This document shows, in pieces, positions 50,192 through 58,119 of a stretch of DNA of 64,000 nt. The notes beneath the pieces were generated by a model. It saw only the letters and a list, made by a program, of their open reading frames with translations. It did not search any database and was not told the origin of the DNA. The position numbers and the translations under genes are program-made. Origin of the DNA: Bradyrhizobium lablabi (lineage in GTDB: Bacteria > Pseudomonadota > Alphaproteobacteria > Rhizobiales > Xanthobacteraceae); assembly GCF_018129385.1 (NCBI RefSeq), contig NZ_JAFCLN010000011.1, positions 62,001 through 126,000 of the forward strand, written 5' to 3'. How positions within the stretch are numbered: position 1 is the first letter of the stretch; every line of letters begins with the position of its first letter.

Positions 50192-50641
50192 TCAGGCCGA
50201 GAGCGCAATCTTCGGCAGGTGCAGCGGCCGCCCGAGCGCCTGCTCGACCAGCTCATAGGAATCGAGCAGCATGCGCAGGCTGCGCAGGCGGCCTTCCCTG
50301 AACTGGGCGAAATGCGCCAGCCGCACACTGATCGGCTTGTTGGAATCGAGCGCGGTCAGCGAATAGCGCATCATCGAGGCCGCCGAATCCGCCCCCAGCA
50401 TGATCGTCTCGCGGTCGAAGCGGTGGACGCGGACGTTTTCCGCGATCTGCCTGATCACGTCGAGCACGGCCGCCTTGCCGCGGCGCGCACCGAAGAACGG
50501 AAACATCTCGACCGGCCCGTACAGCGACCACTCGACGTCTTCATCGATCAGGGCTTCGATATCACCAAACTGGCGCTCATTGATCGCGCGATGCAACGCG
50601 CGCGAGAAACGCCAGAGACTGTGCTCCGTCATTTGCTTCAT
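50192..50641 (-). CDS. NTF2/SnoaL-like protein
   Basis: A 149-residue cone-shaped NTF2-fold protein: FSRALHRAINERQFGDIEAL, IDEDVEWSLYGPVEMFPFFG, ARRGKAAVLDVIRQIAENVR and a C-terminal HFAQFREGRLRSLRMLLDSY. Such proteins act as isomerases, hydrolases or ligand binders; function unknown here. A second, clearly related protein lies at 51007-51456. ATG at 50641 or 50632. Confidence 0.85.
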   Translation of the reverse strand: MKQMTEHSLWRFSRALHRAINERQFGDIEALIDEDVEWSLYGPVEMFPFFGARRGKAAVLDVIRQIAENVRVHRFDRETIMLGADSAASMMRYSLTALDSNKPISVRLAHFAQFREGRLRSLRMLLDSYELVEQALGRPLHLPKIALSA

Positions 50642-51006
50642 TCCAATACTGGCTGCTGGACAGCAAAGCGGCCTGTCGGCGACTGCAATGGCGCCGGGCC
50701 CGCTGGCTGGGTCTCATTTCACTGTTGGGTCGTGAAATAGCGCAATTCGTTCAAACCACAATCGCTGTTTTTGCATTGCACAAATGCGACAATCCCGTGA
50801 ACTTACGGGGGTCGCCGGCGACGCGTCCGCGTTTCTATGGCGATCCCGGCGTCGCGGAAGGGCCGAATGCCGAAGGTTAACGCGCCGCCAAGGCCGCCGA
50901 AGGCTTTTCGTCCGGCTCAAGTCACCGGCATGCGGAGTGGGCTCAGGGATGGGTCCTGGTCTCGGCCGAATGGTTCAAGCCGCGGACAAGAATTTGTGAG
51001 CGTGCG
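50642..51006. other. Intergenic region between two NTF2-like genes
   Basis: 365 bp with only short, arginine-rich frames of GC-rich type. I see no gene, RNA, repeat family member or clear promoter in it. The upstream regulatory region of the NTF2 gene at 50192 must lie here. Confidence 0.4.
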
Positions 51007-51456
51007 TCACACCCCGTCCTCATTCTTCCCGGTCAGCACCGCCGCGACGTCGCGCTCCAGCACCTGCTGGATCATGTCGAAGGTGTCGATGATCTCGCGG
51101 ATCTGCGCGATGCGGCCATCGCGCAGCGTGTAGAACGCGGCAATATCGAACTGCACCATCCGATCGTTGCTGCGCTTGCGGAAGAACACGCGAATGCAGA
51201 CGGCGACCTTGTCGCCTTCGGCGACGATGATCGGCACTTCGCTGCGCTGCTCGGAATAGCGCTCGCGGATGGTGCGCCACATCTCGCCGACCGCCTGTTT
51301 GCCGCGGCGGTGGCCCATATGCGGCAGGATGTCGATCGGCGCGTTGGCGATGAACTCGACATCATCGGTGCAGCGTGCGAGCGCGCCGTCGATATCGCCG
51401 GAATAATAGATCTCGAGGAAGTTCAGAACGCGCTGGCGGTGAAGGTCGTTTGGCAT
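51007..51456 (-). CDS. NTF2/SnoaL-like protein
   Basis: A 149-residue NTF2-fold protein: RVLNFLEIYYSGDIDGALAR, CTDDVEFIANAPIDILPHMG, HRRGKQAVGEMWRTIRERYS, FDIAAFYTLRDGRIAQIREI. Same length and domain layout as the protein at 50192, suggesting an old duplication. Substrate unknown. Confidence 0.87.
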   Translation of the reverse strand: MPNDLHRQRVLNFLEIYYSGDIDGALARCTDDVEFIANAPIDILPHMGHRRGKQAVGEMWRTIRERYSEQRSEVPIIVAEGDKVAVCIRVFFRKRSNDRMVQFDIAAFYTLRDGRIAQIREIIDTFDMIQQVLERDVAAVLTGKNEDGV

Positions 51457-51661
51457 TTGACTCCCCGCCGGCTGGGCCCGACTCGTTTTTCCGCATTGTC
51501 GACGGAATGGCGCAGCCGATCAAGCGAGGGGCGGCTGTAACCGCGCGGTGGCCGGATTATTCCGTGCATTGCAGCGTCATATCTTTCAGCATGCGCACTT
51601 GTCCGGTGCGGCACAGGACGTATCCTGCGCGGAACAAGAATTCATAACCTCGGGGGAAATC

Positions 51662-52765
51662 ATGAAACGCGCCGCTCTTCTCGTCGCCGGCCTGTTGCTG
51701 ACGCTGCCGGCCGCAGCCCACTCGCCGCAGCAGGCGCCGCACCAGCTCTACAGCGAAGGCGATCTCAAGCTGGAGAGCGGCGAGGCGATCAAGGATTTTT
51801 CGATCTCCTACGTCACCCATGGCAAGCTCAACGAGAAGAAGTCCAACGCCATCCTGATGGTGACGGCGATCTCCGGCAATCACCACCGGCTCGATTTCAT
51901 GATCGGTCCCGGCAAGGCGCTCGACACCGACAAGTATTTCATCGTCTGCACCGATGCGATCGCCAACGGCCTCTCGACCTCGCCGAGCAATTCGAAGGCG
52001 CAGCCGCGCATGCAATTCCCGAAATTCACCATCCGCGACATGGTGCAATCGCAATACCGCCTGATGAAGGAGAAGCTCGGCATCGACCATGTCGTCGCGG
52101 TGGTCGGCCCGTCGATGGGCGGCATGCAGGTGCTGCAATGGGGCGTCAGCTATCCCGACTACATGGATGCGCTGGTGGCGATGGTGCCCTTAGCGAAGAC
52201 GCCGGCCTGGACGGTCCTGGTGCTGGAAGCCTCGCGCAAGGCGATCATGCTGGATCCGGCCTGGAAGGACGGCAATTACGAGGCTCCGCCGGAGAAGGGC
52301 ATCCGCCTGTGGCGCGATATTCTCTCCTTCCTGTCGGCGCGCACGCCTGACATGTACGCGGCGCAGTTCAGGAACGGCATGGATGTGCTGCCTTGGCTGG
52401 AGCAACAGGAGACGGCGCTCCTGAAGGCGTTCGATGCCAATGACTGGATCTATCAGACCTGGGCCTATGAGCGGCACGACGTCGGCACGACGCCGGGCTT
52501 CAACGGCGACACCGCCAGGGCGCTGGGATCGATCAAGGCCAGGACGCTGGTCCTCACCGGCACCAAGGATTTGCTCAATCCGGAATTCGAGCCGATCGAG
52601 ATGGGCAAGAACATTGCGGGCGTGAAGACGATGACGATCAGTCCCGGCACCGTCACCGGCCATGCCGCGGCGGGCGGCGCGATCGCGGCCGACGTCGAGT
52701 TCATCAACCGCGAGACGTCGGCTTTCCTCGACGCCGTGACGGACGGCGGCAAGAAGCTGGATTAG
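51662..52765 (+). CDS. Secreted alpha/beta hydrolase of the homoserine O-acetyltransferase (MetX) family
   Basis: A 367-residue protein with a signal peptide (MKRAALLVAGLLLTLPAAAH), unusual for this otherwise cytoplasmic family. The MetX-type fold is clear: ISYVTHGKLNEKKSNAILMV, nucleophile elbow VGPSMGGMQVLQWG with S151, LVLTGTKDLLNPEFE (acid) and GTVTGHAAAGG (histidine). Export argues against a role in methionine synthesis and for a periplasmic esterase or acyltransferase. GGGGGAAATC precedes the ATG. Confidence 0.88.
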   Translation: MKRAALLVAGLLLTLPAAAHSPQQAPHQLYSEGDLKLESGEAIKDFSISYVTHGKLNEKKSNAILMVTAISGNHHRLDFMIGPGKALDTDKYFIVCTDAIANGLSTSPSNSKAQPRMQFPKFTIRDMVQSQYRLMKEKLGIDHVVAVVGPSMGGMQVLQWGVSYPDYMDALVAMVPLAKTPAWTVLVLEASRKAIMLDPAWKDGNYEAPPEKGIRLWRDILSFLSARTPDMYAAQFRNGMDVLPWLEQQETALLKAFDANDWIYQTWAYERHDVGTTPGFNGDTARALGSIKARTLVLTGTKDLLNPEFEPIEMGKNIAGVKTMTISPGTVTGHAAAGGAIAADVEFINRETSAFLDAVTDGGKKLD

Positions 52766-52813
52766 AGCCATGCCGGCGGGCCATTACATTTGGCAAGACG
52801 TTGGCGGTTGCGG

Positions 52814-52966
52814 CCATCCTTCGAGACGCGCGATGCGCGCTCTTCAGGATGAGGTTCTGATTTGCGGCGAATGCCTGACCCTCATGGTGAGGAGCCCGCA
52901 AGGCGGGCGTCTCGAACCATGCAGGCCGAACGCGTTCCCAGCCTTCGAGCGCCATATGCGATAGGC
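52814..52966. repeat. Degenerate MITE-like element in reverse orientation, copy 3
   Basis: CCATCCTTCGAGACGCGCGA...CTTCAGGATGAGG, then CCTCATGGTGAGGAGCCCGC...CGTCTCGAACCATG, ending in CATATGCGATAGG: the module order of the elements at 2828 and 18546 inverted, with one recognisable terminal repeat and the other lost. It lies in the gap between convergent genes. Confidence 0.65.
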
Positions 52967-52980
52967 TTGCGTAACGGAGG

Positions 52981-53805
52981 TCACTTCTGCGGCGCGACGG
53001 CGCGGGTGGCGAGGTCGATGACGAATTTCGCTTTCTTCTCGTAGCCGGCCGGCACGAAGGCTTCGCCCCTTGCGAGCTTGCCGAAGGTTTCCTTCGGCTT
53101 TGGAAATTTCTTGCCGCATGCCGCGCGGATGGTTGCGGCATCGGCATAATCGACGTCGACCGTAACCGTCATCGGCCGCGGCCCTGCCGCCAGTTTCGAC
53201 ACACCGAAATTCTTCGGGCCTTCCTTGCACGTCACTGTGTTGGCGCCGTAGGCCCCGGTGGAATCCGTCGCATTCAGCAGGAAGTCGAACGACGTTTCGA
53301 GCTCCCTGCCGAGTGGCCCCTTGAACGTCACCTGCGCCACGCCGCTTTCCAGAAAGCCCTGGCCCATATGGCCGGTGAGGCAGACCAGCACGTCCTCCCG
53401 CGAATCCTTCGGCAGCGTCACGCAATCGTTGACCTGCGTGCCCGGCTGAAAGCTGCGGAAGACATATTTGTCCGCGACCAGCTCGAACACGACCGAGCCG
53501 CCCCAGTCGGAGGCGTGCGGCTCGCAGCCGCTTTCATAGCTGACGAGCAGCAGCGGATGGCCCGCGATGAACTTTCCGCGCTGGCGAGTCGGCGAGAGTT
53601 TTATATCGCAGACCCGGTCGCCCGCTTCCGGATATTCCCTCGCCTTCTTGCAGGCCGAACCCTCGATATCCGAGAGATTGCAGAACGTCGCCAGCAGCAG
53701 GCGGTCCGTCTCCTGCGCCGCGGCCGGTCCTGTGAGGAGCAGGCATACGCCGCCGACAGCGAGCGCAGCGGCAAGGTGAGGCGATGTCGGCATGGCCCCT
53801 GTCAT
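52981..53805 (-). CDS. Exported hypothetical protein, cysteine-rich
   Basis: A 274-residue precursor with signal peptide (LAAALAVGGVCLLLTGPAAA). The mature protein has several cysteines (TFCNLSDIEGSACKKAREYP, VCDIKLSP, SGCEPHASDWGG, NDCVTL, VTCKEGP, RAACGKKF), probably paired in disulfides. I do not recognise the family. Start at MTGAMPTSP (53805, GGAACGAAA upstream) or MPTSP (53793); the frame continues upstream without export-like sequence. Confidence 0.75.
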   Translation of the reverse strand: MTGAMPTSPHLAAALAVGGVCLLLTGPAAAQETDRLLLATFCNLSDIEGSACKKAREYPEAGDRVCDIKLSPTRQRGKFIAGHPLLLVSYESGCEPHASDWGGSVVFELVADKYVFRSFQPGTQVNDCVTLPKDSREDVLVCLTGHMGQGFLESGVAQVTFKGPLGRELETSFDFLLNATDSTGAYGANTVTCKEGPKNFGVSKLAAGPRPMTVTVDVDYADAATIRAACGKKFPKPKETFGKLARGEAFVPAGYEKKAKFVIDLATRAVAPQK

Positions 53806-53942
53806 TTTCGTTCCGGTGCGCGGAACACTAAATCCGGTTTCCACTGCAACGGCAATGCGCAGGTTCGGAACGGCGCGACGCATTGTCCGGGAACGAGGCC
53901 GGCGCTGCCGGCGTTTTCCCTTCATCCACAACGGAGAAGGTA

Positions 53943-54134
53943 ATGACGAAGCCGCAGAGCAAGAACATCAAGCCCGTTCCCGAGGAGAACCAGAGCCACA
54001 AGGGCCCCGGCAGCGCACCGGCCGTTCCCGTCGACACCACCAAGGGCCACCGCGACGACGAGAAGCAGAACATCCGCGAGCAGGGCGATCACGCCAACGT
54101 GGCGCAGAATACGAGCAACCGGCGGAGCGGGTAG
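53943..54134 (+). CDS. Small hydrophilic hypothetical protein (63 residues)
   Basis: Starts MTKPQSKNIKPVPEENQSHK and is highly charged, with no hydrophobic core (TTKGHRDDEKQNIREQGDHA), so probably intrinsically disordered. A strong GGAGAAGG lies before the ATG. Similar small disordered proteins in rhizobia are associated with stress, but nothing specific can be assigned. Confidence 0.7.
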   Translation: MTKPQSKNIKPVPEENQSHKGPGSAPAVPVDTTKGHRDDEKQNIREQGDHANVAQNTSNRRSG

Positions 54135-54281
54135 CAATCCGGAATTGCATAGTGATAGCGCAATCCTTTTTGCACGGAGGCAAGTTCATGGAAGCGATCG
54201 GCATTCTTCGTTGAAACCTGAAGGCATCGTTCTCCGTATCCTGGTCGGGGCAGGCAGTCGCCAGAAGTGGAGTAACGTGCG

Positions 54282-55235
54282 ATGCTCAGACTATATACGT
54301 TGCTGACCTGCATTCTCGTCATTGCATTCCCTGGGTCTTCCCAAGCCAGTCCGCTCGATTCACCCGACACCGTCTATATTGACGGATTGCCATGCAACCG
54401 CGCTTGCCAGTCATACATGGCCTGGTCCCGCCGGCTACAGCCGCAGCAAGAGCCGGCTGTTTCGGCGCAACCGGCACCCTCGCGCATTGCCCAGCCGCCG
54501 GCAAAGACGAAAGCTCAACGCACAACCAACATCCGCGAGCCAAGGCCGGCTAAAGCCGCACCGGCTCGCGTTGCGAAGCAGGCTCCGCCGCCACGCCTGG
54601 AAGCTCCGCCGGCCGTTGCCGCCGATCCGCAGCCTGTGAGCCGCGAGCAGGCAAGGTCCGCTCCTGACGACAAGACGGATTCTTCGCCTGCATCAAATCC
54701 CGCCATCGGTTCCGAAGCCGGCAGCAAGCGCGAGCAGGTCACGGCCGTGCCATCCGGAGAAGACGCAACGACCGCCACCACGACACCGGTGCCGGAGACC
54801 GGGACGGACAGCAAGACAGAACCTTCGGCTCCCTCTGCGAATGCTCCCTCCACGGATATTCCCCCCGCTGAATTCAATACGGCCGCGCTTGCCCCGCCAA
54901 AGAACGCCGACGGGCTGATTGCCATCCTGCTTGTCCGGCCCGAAATCAAGTCGGTATCCGATCTCGCAAACAAGGTTGTTGCCATCGATGACTCGCCATC
55001 GGACTACTCCATCGCCGGTGTAAAGCGCGCGATCGTGGCTGCGGGCGCCGGCGAGGTCCGGATGAGCGAAGATCAGAAGATGGCGCTGATCCGGGTGCTC
55101 GATGGCGACGTGCCGGCCGGTGTGGTTGCCGTGCTGTCGCCAAAGGCTGCCGAAGCGTGGAGCGGCGGTTTTGCAAAATTCAATGTCCTGCGCGTGTCGC
55201 TTTCATCTTCCTCCGAAAAGGCAAAACGTGAATGA
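54282..55235 (+). CDS. Exported protein with Pro/Ala-rich linker and a C-terminal periplasmic-binding-like segment
   Basis: A 317-residue protein. Signal peptide (LYTLLTCILVIAFPGSSQAS), a short domain with paired cysteines (TVYIDGLPCNRACQSYMAWS), a low-complexity Pro/Ala/Thr/Ser linker of about 150 residues, and a C-terminal domain of about 110 residues (IAILLVRPEIKSVSDLANKV, VAIDDSPSDYSIAGVKRAIV, GDVPAGVVAVLSPKAAEAW) that resembles one lobe of TAXI/periplasmic binding proteins. Start ATG 54282. Function unknown. Confidence 0.75.
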   Translation: MLRLYTLLTCILVIAFPGSSQASPLDSPDTVYIDGLPCNRACQSYMAWSRRLQPQQEPAVSAQPAPSRIAQPPAKTKAQRTTNIREPRPAKAAPARVAKQAPPPRLEAPPAVAADPQPVSREQARSAPDDKTDSSPASNPAIGSEAGSKREQVTAVPSGEDATTATTTPVPETGTDSKTEPSAPSANAPSTDIPPAEFNTAALAPPKNADGLIAILLVRPEIKSVSDLANKVVAIDDSPSDYSIAGVKRAIVAAGAGEVRMSEDQKMALIRVLDGDVPAGVVAVLSPKAAEAWSGGFAKFNVLRVSLSSSSEKAKRE

Positions 55236-55346
55236 CGAAAAGGGCCCCGTGGAAAAGACGGGGTCCTGGTCAATGACGCTCGCGTTGTGCGGAGGCACGG
55301 AAGATAACGTCATCGACCCGGATTCAATTTTCAAACAGCCCGCGGG

Positions 55347-55860
55347 ATGAGTGGAGCGATTTGTCTGCCGCGGTTCGCAACGAGCGAAGGCGGACGCCGC
55401 TCTACCCCTCCTGCAAATACAGCCTCGCGATCTCGCGGCGCACTGCGCCCGAGCTTTGCATTTCGTTTGCGCCTTCTGAAGGACAGAGGGCGCCGGGAAG
55501 GCCGGGTGCGCGCTGCACCCGCGGTCTCGTGTGCCGTGCTTGCGCATCAAAAAGGTGTACACGAGCATACAGGTTCAGCGGGAACACTCCGGCCTTCCCT
55601 GCGCAGTGGCTTTACAGCTTATAACGTGATCTCCCCGGTGAGAGCGCTTTGTTGTCACCGTCGCCGGCGGGAGACTTCCCGCCGACTTAGCGCCTGCATA
55701 GCGGCGCCAGAACCACACGCCTTCGCCGTACGCCTCCGCCGCGCTCGTCAGCCGCGACATCGGCGTCCACCGCATCCCATCCCGCGCTTGTGACGATCGC
55801 GAAACGCCCCTCGTACCGGGACAGGACAGGGGCAGTATACTGCTGATTTGGGGGGGCGTC
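55347..55860. repeat. Long dispersed repeat of Bradyrhizobium type (non-coding, about 0.5 kb)
   Basis: I recognise this block as a widely dispersed intergenic repeat of Bradyrhizobium/Rhodopseudomonas-type genomes, often mis-annotated as a hypothetical gene. Landmarks: CTCGCGATCTCGCGGCGCAC, GAAGGACAGAGGGCGCCGGG, AGCGGGAACACTCCGGCCTT, GGAGACTTCCCGCCGACTTA and the end CTGATTTGGGGGGGCGTCAA. Open frames on both strands are arginine/proline-rich artefacts. Only one copy is in this window, so dispersal is from memory, not shown here. It marks the left side of an A+T-rich islet. Confidence 0.6.
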
Positions 55861-55866
55861 AAGTTA

Positions 55867-55885
55867 AATTCTGAAAATCAGAATT
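55867..55885. terminator. A+T-rich hairpin downstream of the DpnI-like gene cluster
   Basis: AATTCTGA-AAA-TCAGAATT, a perfect 8-bp-arm hairpin 120 bp past the last minus-strand gene of the islet and 6 bp right of the dispersed repeat. On the minus strand it is followed by TAACTT, so it is at best a weak terminator; it could also mark the repeat boundary. Confidence 0.35.
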
Positions 55886-56005
55886 GATCCGGCGCGCCGG
55901 CCCAGACTATTTTTGCTGGAGCTGGACGACCAATCAGCGTTATCGGATTGAGGAAATTAGTTTTTAGGCGCAACGGTGGCGGACGGTTCTTTCCATCGGT
56001 GCGGG

Positions 56006-56287
56006 CTAAGTCGGATCGAAATTGGACAAGAACTCGTCGGCCTTGGCCTGTGTAGGAAAGCGACCGATCTCTTCATAGTCGGGATCATGCTCCGCTGTTT
56101 CTGGCGAGCGCAGAACGATAAACTCGTTGTCCTTCGAGATAACGAGCTCGGTCAAATCCTCGCTTTTGAATGGCGACATGTCTCGTGCGCCGCAATGCGG
56201 GCATTCGTCGTCGCATGTGCACGACCACTCGTCTTTCCAAACATGTTGGCAATCATCGCATCGGTAGAAGTTCAGAAACCATGCCAT
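56006..56287 (-). CDS. Small zinc-ribbon protein (93 residues)
   Basis: The N-terminal half has a double Cys pair, YRCDDCQHVW and CTCDDECPHCGARDMSPFKS, consistent with a zinc ribbon; the C-terminal half contains EEIGRFPTQAKADEFLSNFD. A 12-bp gap separates it from the upstream DpnI-like gene, so it is probably the last gene of that operon. Homologous small ribbons occur in scattered proteobacteria; function unknown. GGAG is about 11 bases before the ATG. Confidence 0.75.
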   Translation of the reverse strand: MAWFLNFYRCDDCQHVWKDEWSCTCDDECPHCGARDMSPFKSEDLTELVISKDNEFIVLRSPETAEHDPDYEEIGRFPTQAKADEFLSNFDPT

Positions 56288-56299
56288 GGCGAAATGCTC

Positions 56300-57067
56300 C
56301 TAGGAGCGCAGGCGATATTGGCCGCGCGTAACGAACTCAATGAAGCCGCGATCACGCAAATACTGGAGTTGCTGTCGAATTTTGGGCCGAACGTTCTGGT
56401 TTCCGGGATAGAGATTGCCCAGGTGATGCTCAAAGGAATAAATTTCGTCTAGCGTGAAATCGCGCTTGCCCAGCGACTCGACGCATTTCATCACATCTAA
56501 AAGCCAGCCTCGCGCTTCCAGCGACTCGTTCCTGAGGAAGAGTGTCTTTTGCCATTCTTCGAGAACCAAGTCCTTCGGACGAACGACGCCGCCTTTGACG
56601 ATGTGAATTTTGCCCGATTCGGGTACGCGATCCAGCCGGATCTTCGAACCAATCCAGCCGGCTCGCCGTGCGGTGGCGGCGAGCGGCTTTCGTTCTTCGA
56701 TGATGTCCTTGACGAAGAAATGCTTGGGCACGATGAGCAGATTGACGACAGACAGCGACTTAACGTCGTAGTTCATCAGCAGCAGGTTGGGGTTGTTGTC
56801 CGCAGCCAGGCGCTCGCACTTCGTCTTGTATGCTCCGTCAGCGACCGAGGAGCCGAACTTCCCCTTCTGACTCTTGAGTTCAAACTCCTCGTTGCACGAA
56901 ATGCACAAGAAATCGGCGAGGGGGCTGTTGTTCGGGAATTGGGACATCCTGGCATTGCCGCAATGCGGGCAATAGGCTTGTGCGCTGACCCACGCCTCAG
57001 TCCATGCGCGAGCTTTTTGGGTGCCACTGGAATAGGAGAGTTGGGATTCTTCGAAGCCTAGTTTCAT
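56300..57067 (-). CDS. DpnI-family restriction endonuclease (cleaves methylated GATC)
   Basis: A 255-residue protein matching DpnI over its whole length (DpnI is about 254). N-terminal PD-(D/E)xK nuclease: D52 in PLADFLC, E63 and K65 in EEFELKSQKG, with a zinc site from CPHCG (C33, C36) and CISC (C55, C58). Shared DpnI signatures are NNPNLLLMNYD-like AADNNPNLLL, RKPLAATARRAGWIGSKI and RGWLLDVMKCVE. The C-terminal winged helix (VRPKIRQQLQYLRDRGFIEF) reads m6A in DpnI. It should cut Gm6ATC, i.e. Dam-methylated DNA. Alphaproteobacteria normally methylate GANTC through CcrM, so GATC in the host is expected to be unmodified. Catalytic residues are all present. Confidence 0.95.
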   Translation of the reverse strand: MKLGFEESQLSYSSGTQKARAWTEAWVSAQAYCPHCGNARMSQFPNNSPLADFLCISCNEEFELKSQKGKFGSSVADGAYKTKCERLAADNNPNLLLMNYDVKSLSVVNLLIVPKHFFVKDIIEERKPLAATARRAGWIGSKIRLDRVPESGKIHIVKGGVVRPKDLVLEEWQKTLFLRNESLEARGWLLDVMKCVESLGKRDFTLDEIYSFEHHLGNLYPGNQNVRPKIRQQLQYLRDRGFIEFVTRGQYRLRS

Positions 57068-57107
57068 AGAAGTGATTGTCGCAGCGTACCGGAGAAATCT
57101 TGGATTG

Positions 57108-57446
57108 TTACCCGTCAGTCTGGGCTTCTCCTTGGCTTTCGTCGTTTGTCAAGAGTATGGGTACTTTTCTTTGCTGCTGATTTGCGTGAAGATATAGTTC
57201 AATCTTCAGCAAGCGCTCTCGCAGGTCGCCCAATTCCTTATCGCGCGCTTGGCTGCTGGCCGCTTGGGCTGCGGCTTCCGCTCTAGCTACTATTACTTGT
57301 TCGCGTGCCTCCAACTGGATCACGCGCTCGTGGAGCGTTTCGAGCCGCTCTGCCATCTTTGATGCGTTTCCAGAAAGTCGCTTAATTTCCTCCTGCAGGA
57401 GGATGACGGCCTTCAACGCCTCAAGGGTTTCCTTGAGTAGCCCCAC
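57108..57446 (-). CDS. Coiled-coil protein of unknown function (112 residues)
   Basis: Residues about 1-90 are a continuous amphipathic helix (LKETLEALKAVILLQEEIKR, LSGNASKMAERLETLHERVI, QLEAREQVIVARAEAAAQAA) predicted to form a coiled coil; the last 20 residues are polar. No enzyme motif or TM. It lies 40 bp upstream of the DpnI-like gene and 20 bp downstream of the gene at 57467, so all are likely co-transcribed. Not recognised. Confidence 0.75.
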   Translation of the reverse strand: MGLLKETLEALKAVILLQEEIKRLSGNASKMAERLETLHERVIQLEAREQVIVARAEAAAQAASSQARDKELGDLRERLLKIELYLHANQQQRKVPILLTNDESQGEAQTDG

Positions 57447-57466
57447 GCGGCTTCCCCCGTATATCG

Positions 57467-58066
57467 CTAGTTTCGTGCTTCCAACGAATCCATTTTTGCC
57501 AAAGTCTTTTCAATTTTTTCGTTAGAGGCCGCCAACTCCTTCGAAACGCCCATCAAGGTACTGGAAACTTCGTTCAAGACCATGCGTGTCTCAGCATCCT
57601 CGTCATCGACCTTGTGCGGATCGGTCCAAGTAACAAAAAACTCTCGCGGCGCAAGATGAGCTACTTCGCGCATAGCGAATTGCTCAGCAGCAAAGTCGTG
57701 AATGACATCGTAATCCGATGGTGAAATTGGCTTTGTGAGTTGCGGAACAAGCAGGTGATGATGAGGCTTTCCAGATGCAACAGAAAGCCATTTGATCATA
57801 ATTTCAAAAACGAAGAGCTGACTCGACCGTACCCTCGCTCGCGCCGGCACTCGTCTCGGCGAATGCTCCAACCATTGTTTTGCTAGGATAGGAAGTTGTC
57901 CGCCGACAAGTGCCCGAATACCGACCCAGGCCTGATCAAAATCTCTAAAGTGGTCTCCGAAGTTAGTTTCCCAATAGTTGTATAATTTCCTTCGACCTGC
58001 CGAAGATAGCTCAAGTGCCGACGAAACGTCGTCCAGTATCCTCTCGATCTCTTCAGGTGCTGCCAT
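57467..58066 (-). CDS. Unknown islet protein with C-terminal coiled coil (199 residues)
   Basis: Helical protein: starts MAAPEEIERILDDVSSALEL, then LYNYWETNFGDHFRDFDQAW, a central SSQLFVFEIMIKWLSVASGK, DYDVIHDFAAEQFAMREVAH, and a C-terminal coiled coil (LMGVSKELAASNEKIEKTLA). No TM segment, signal or catalytic motif that I recognise. It is the first gene of the four-gene islet operon, starting 53 bp after the uvrB stop on the same strand. Codon use is less G+C-biased than in flanking genes, as for the rest of the islet. Confidence 0.75.
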   Translation of the reverse strand: MAAPEEIERILDDVSSALELSSAGRRKLYNYWETNFGDHFRDFDQAWVGIRALVGGQLPILAKQWLEHSPRRVPARARVRSSQLFVFEIMIKWLSVASGKPHHHLLVPQLTKPISPSDYDVIHDFAAEQFAMREVAHLAPREFFVTWTDPHKVDDEDAETRMVLNEVSSTLMGVSKELAASNEKIEKTLAKMDSLEARN

Positions 58067-58119
58067 ATTGCAACCTTAATCCGTGATCCAAGAAAGTGCA
58101 ACTGGCAGGGGATGGCAAT

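Noticed and set aside
55347..55793. 148-codon frame in the dispersed repeat, of a kind often annotated as hypothetical
   Set aside because: The same DNA is a non-coding dispersed repeat; frames are open on several strands and composition is Ser/Arg/Pro-rich without structure.
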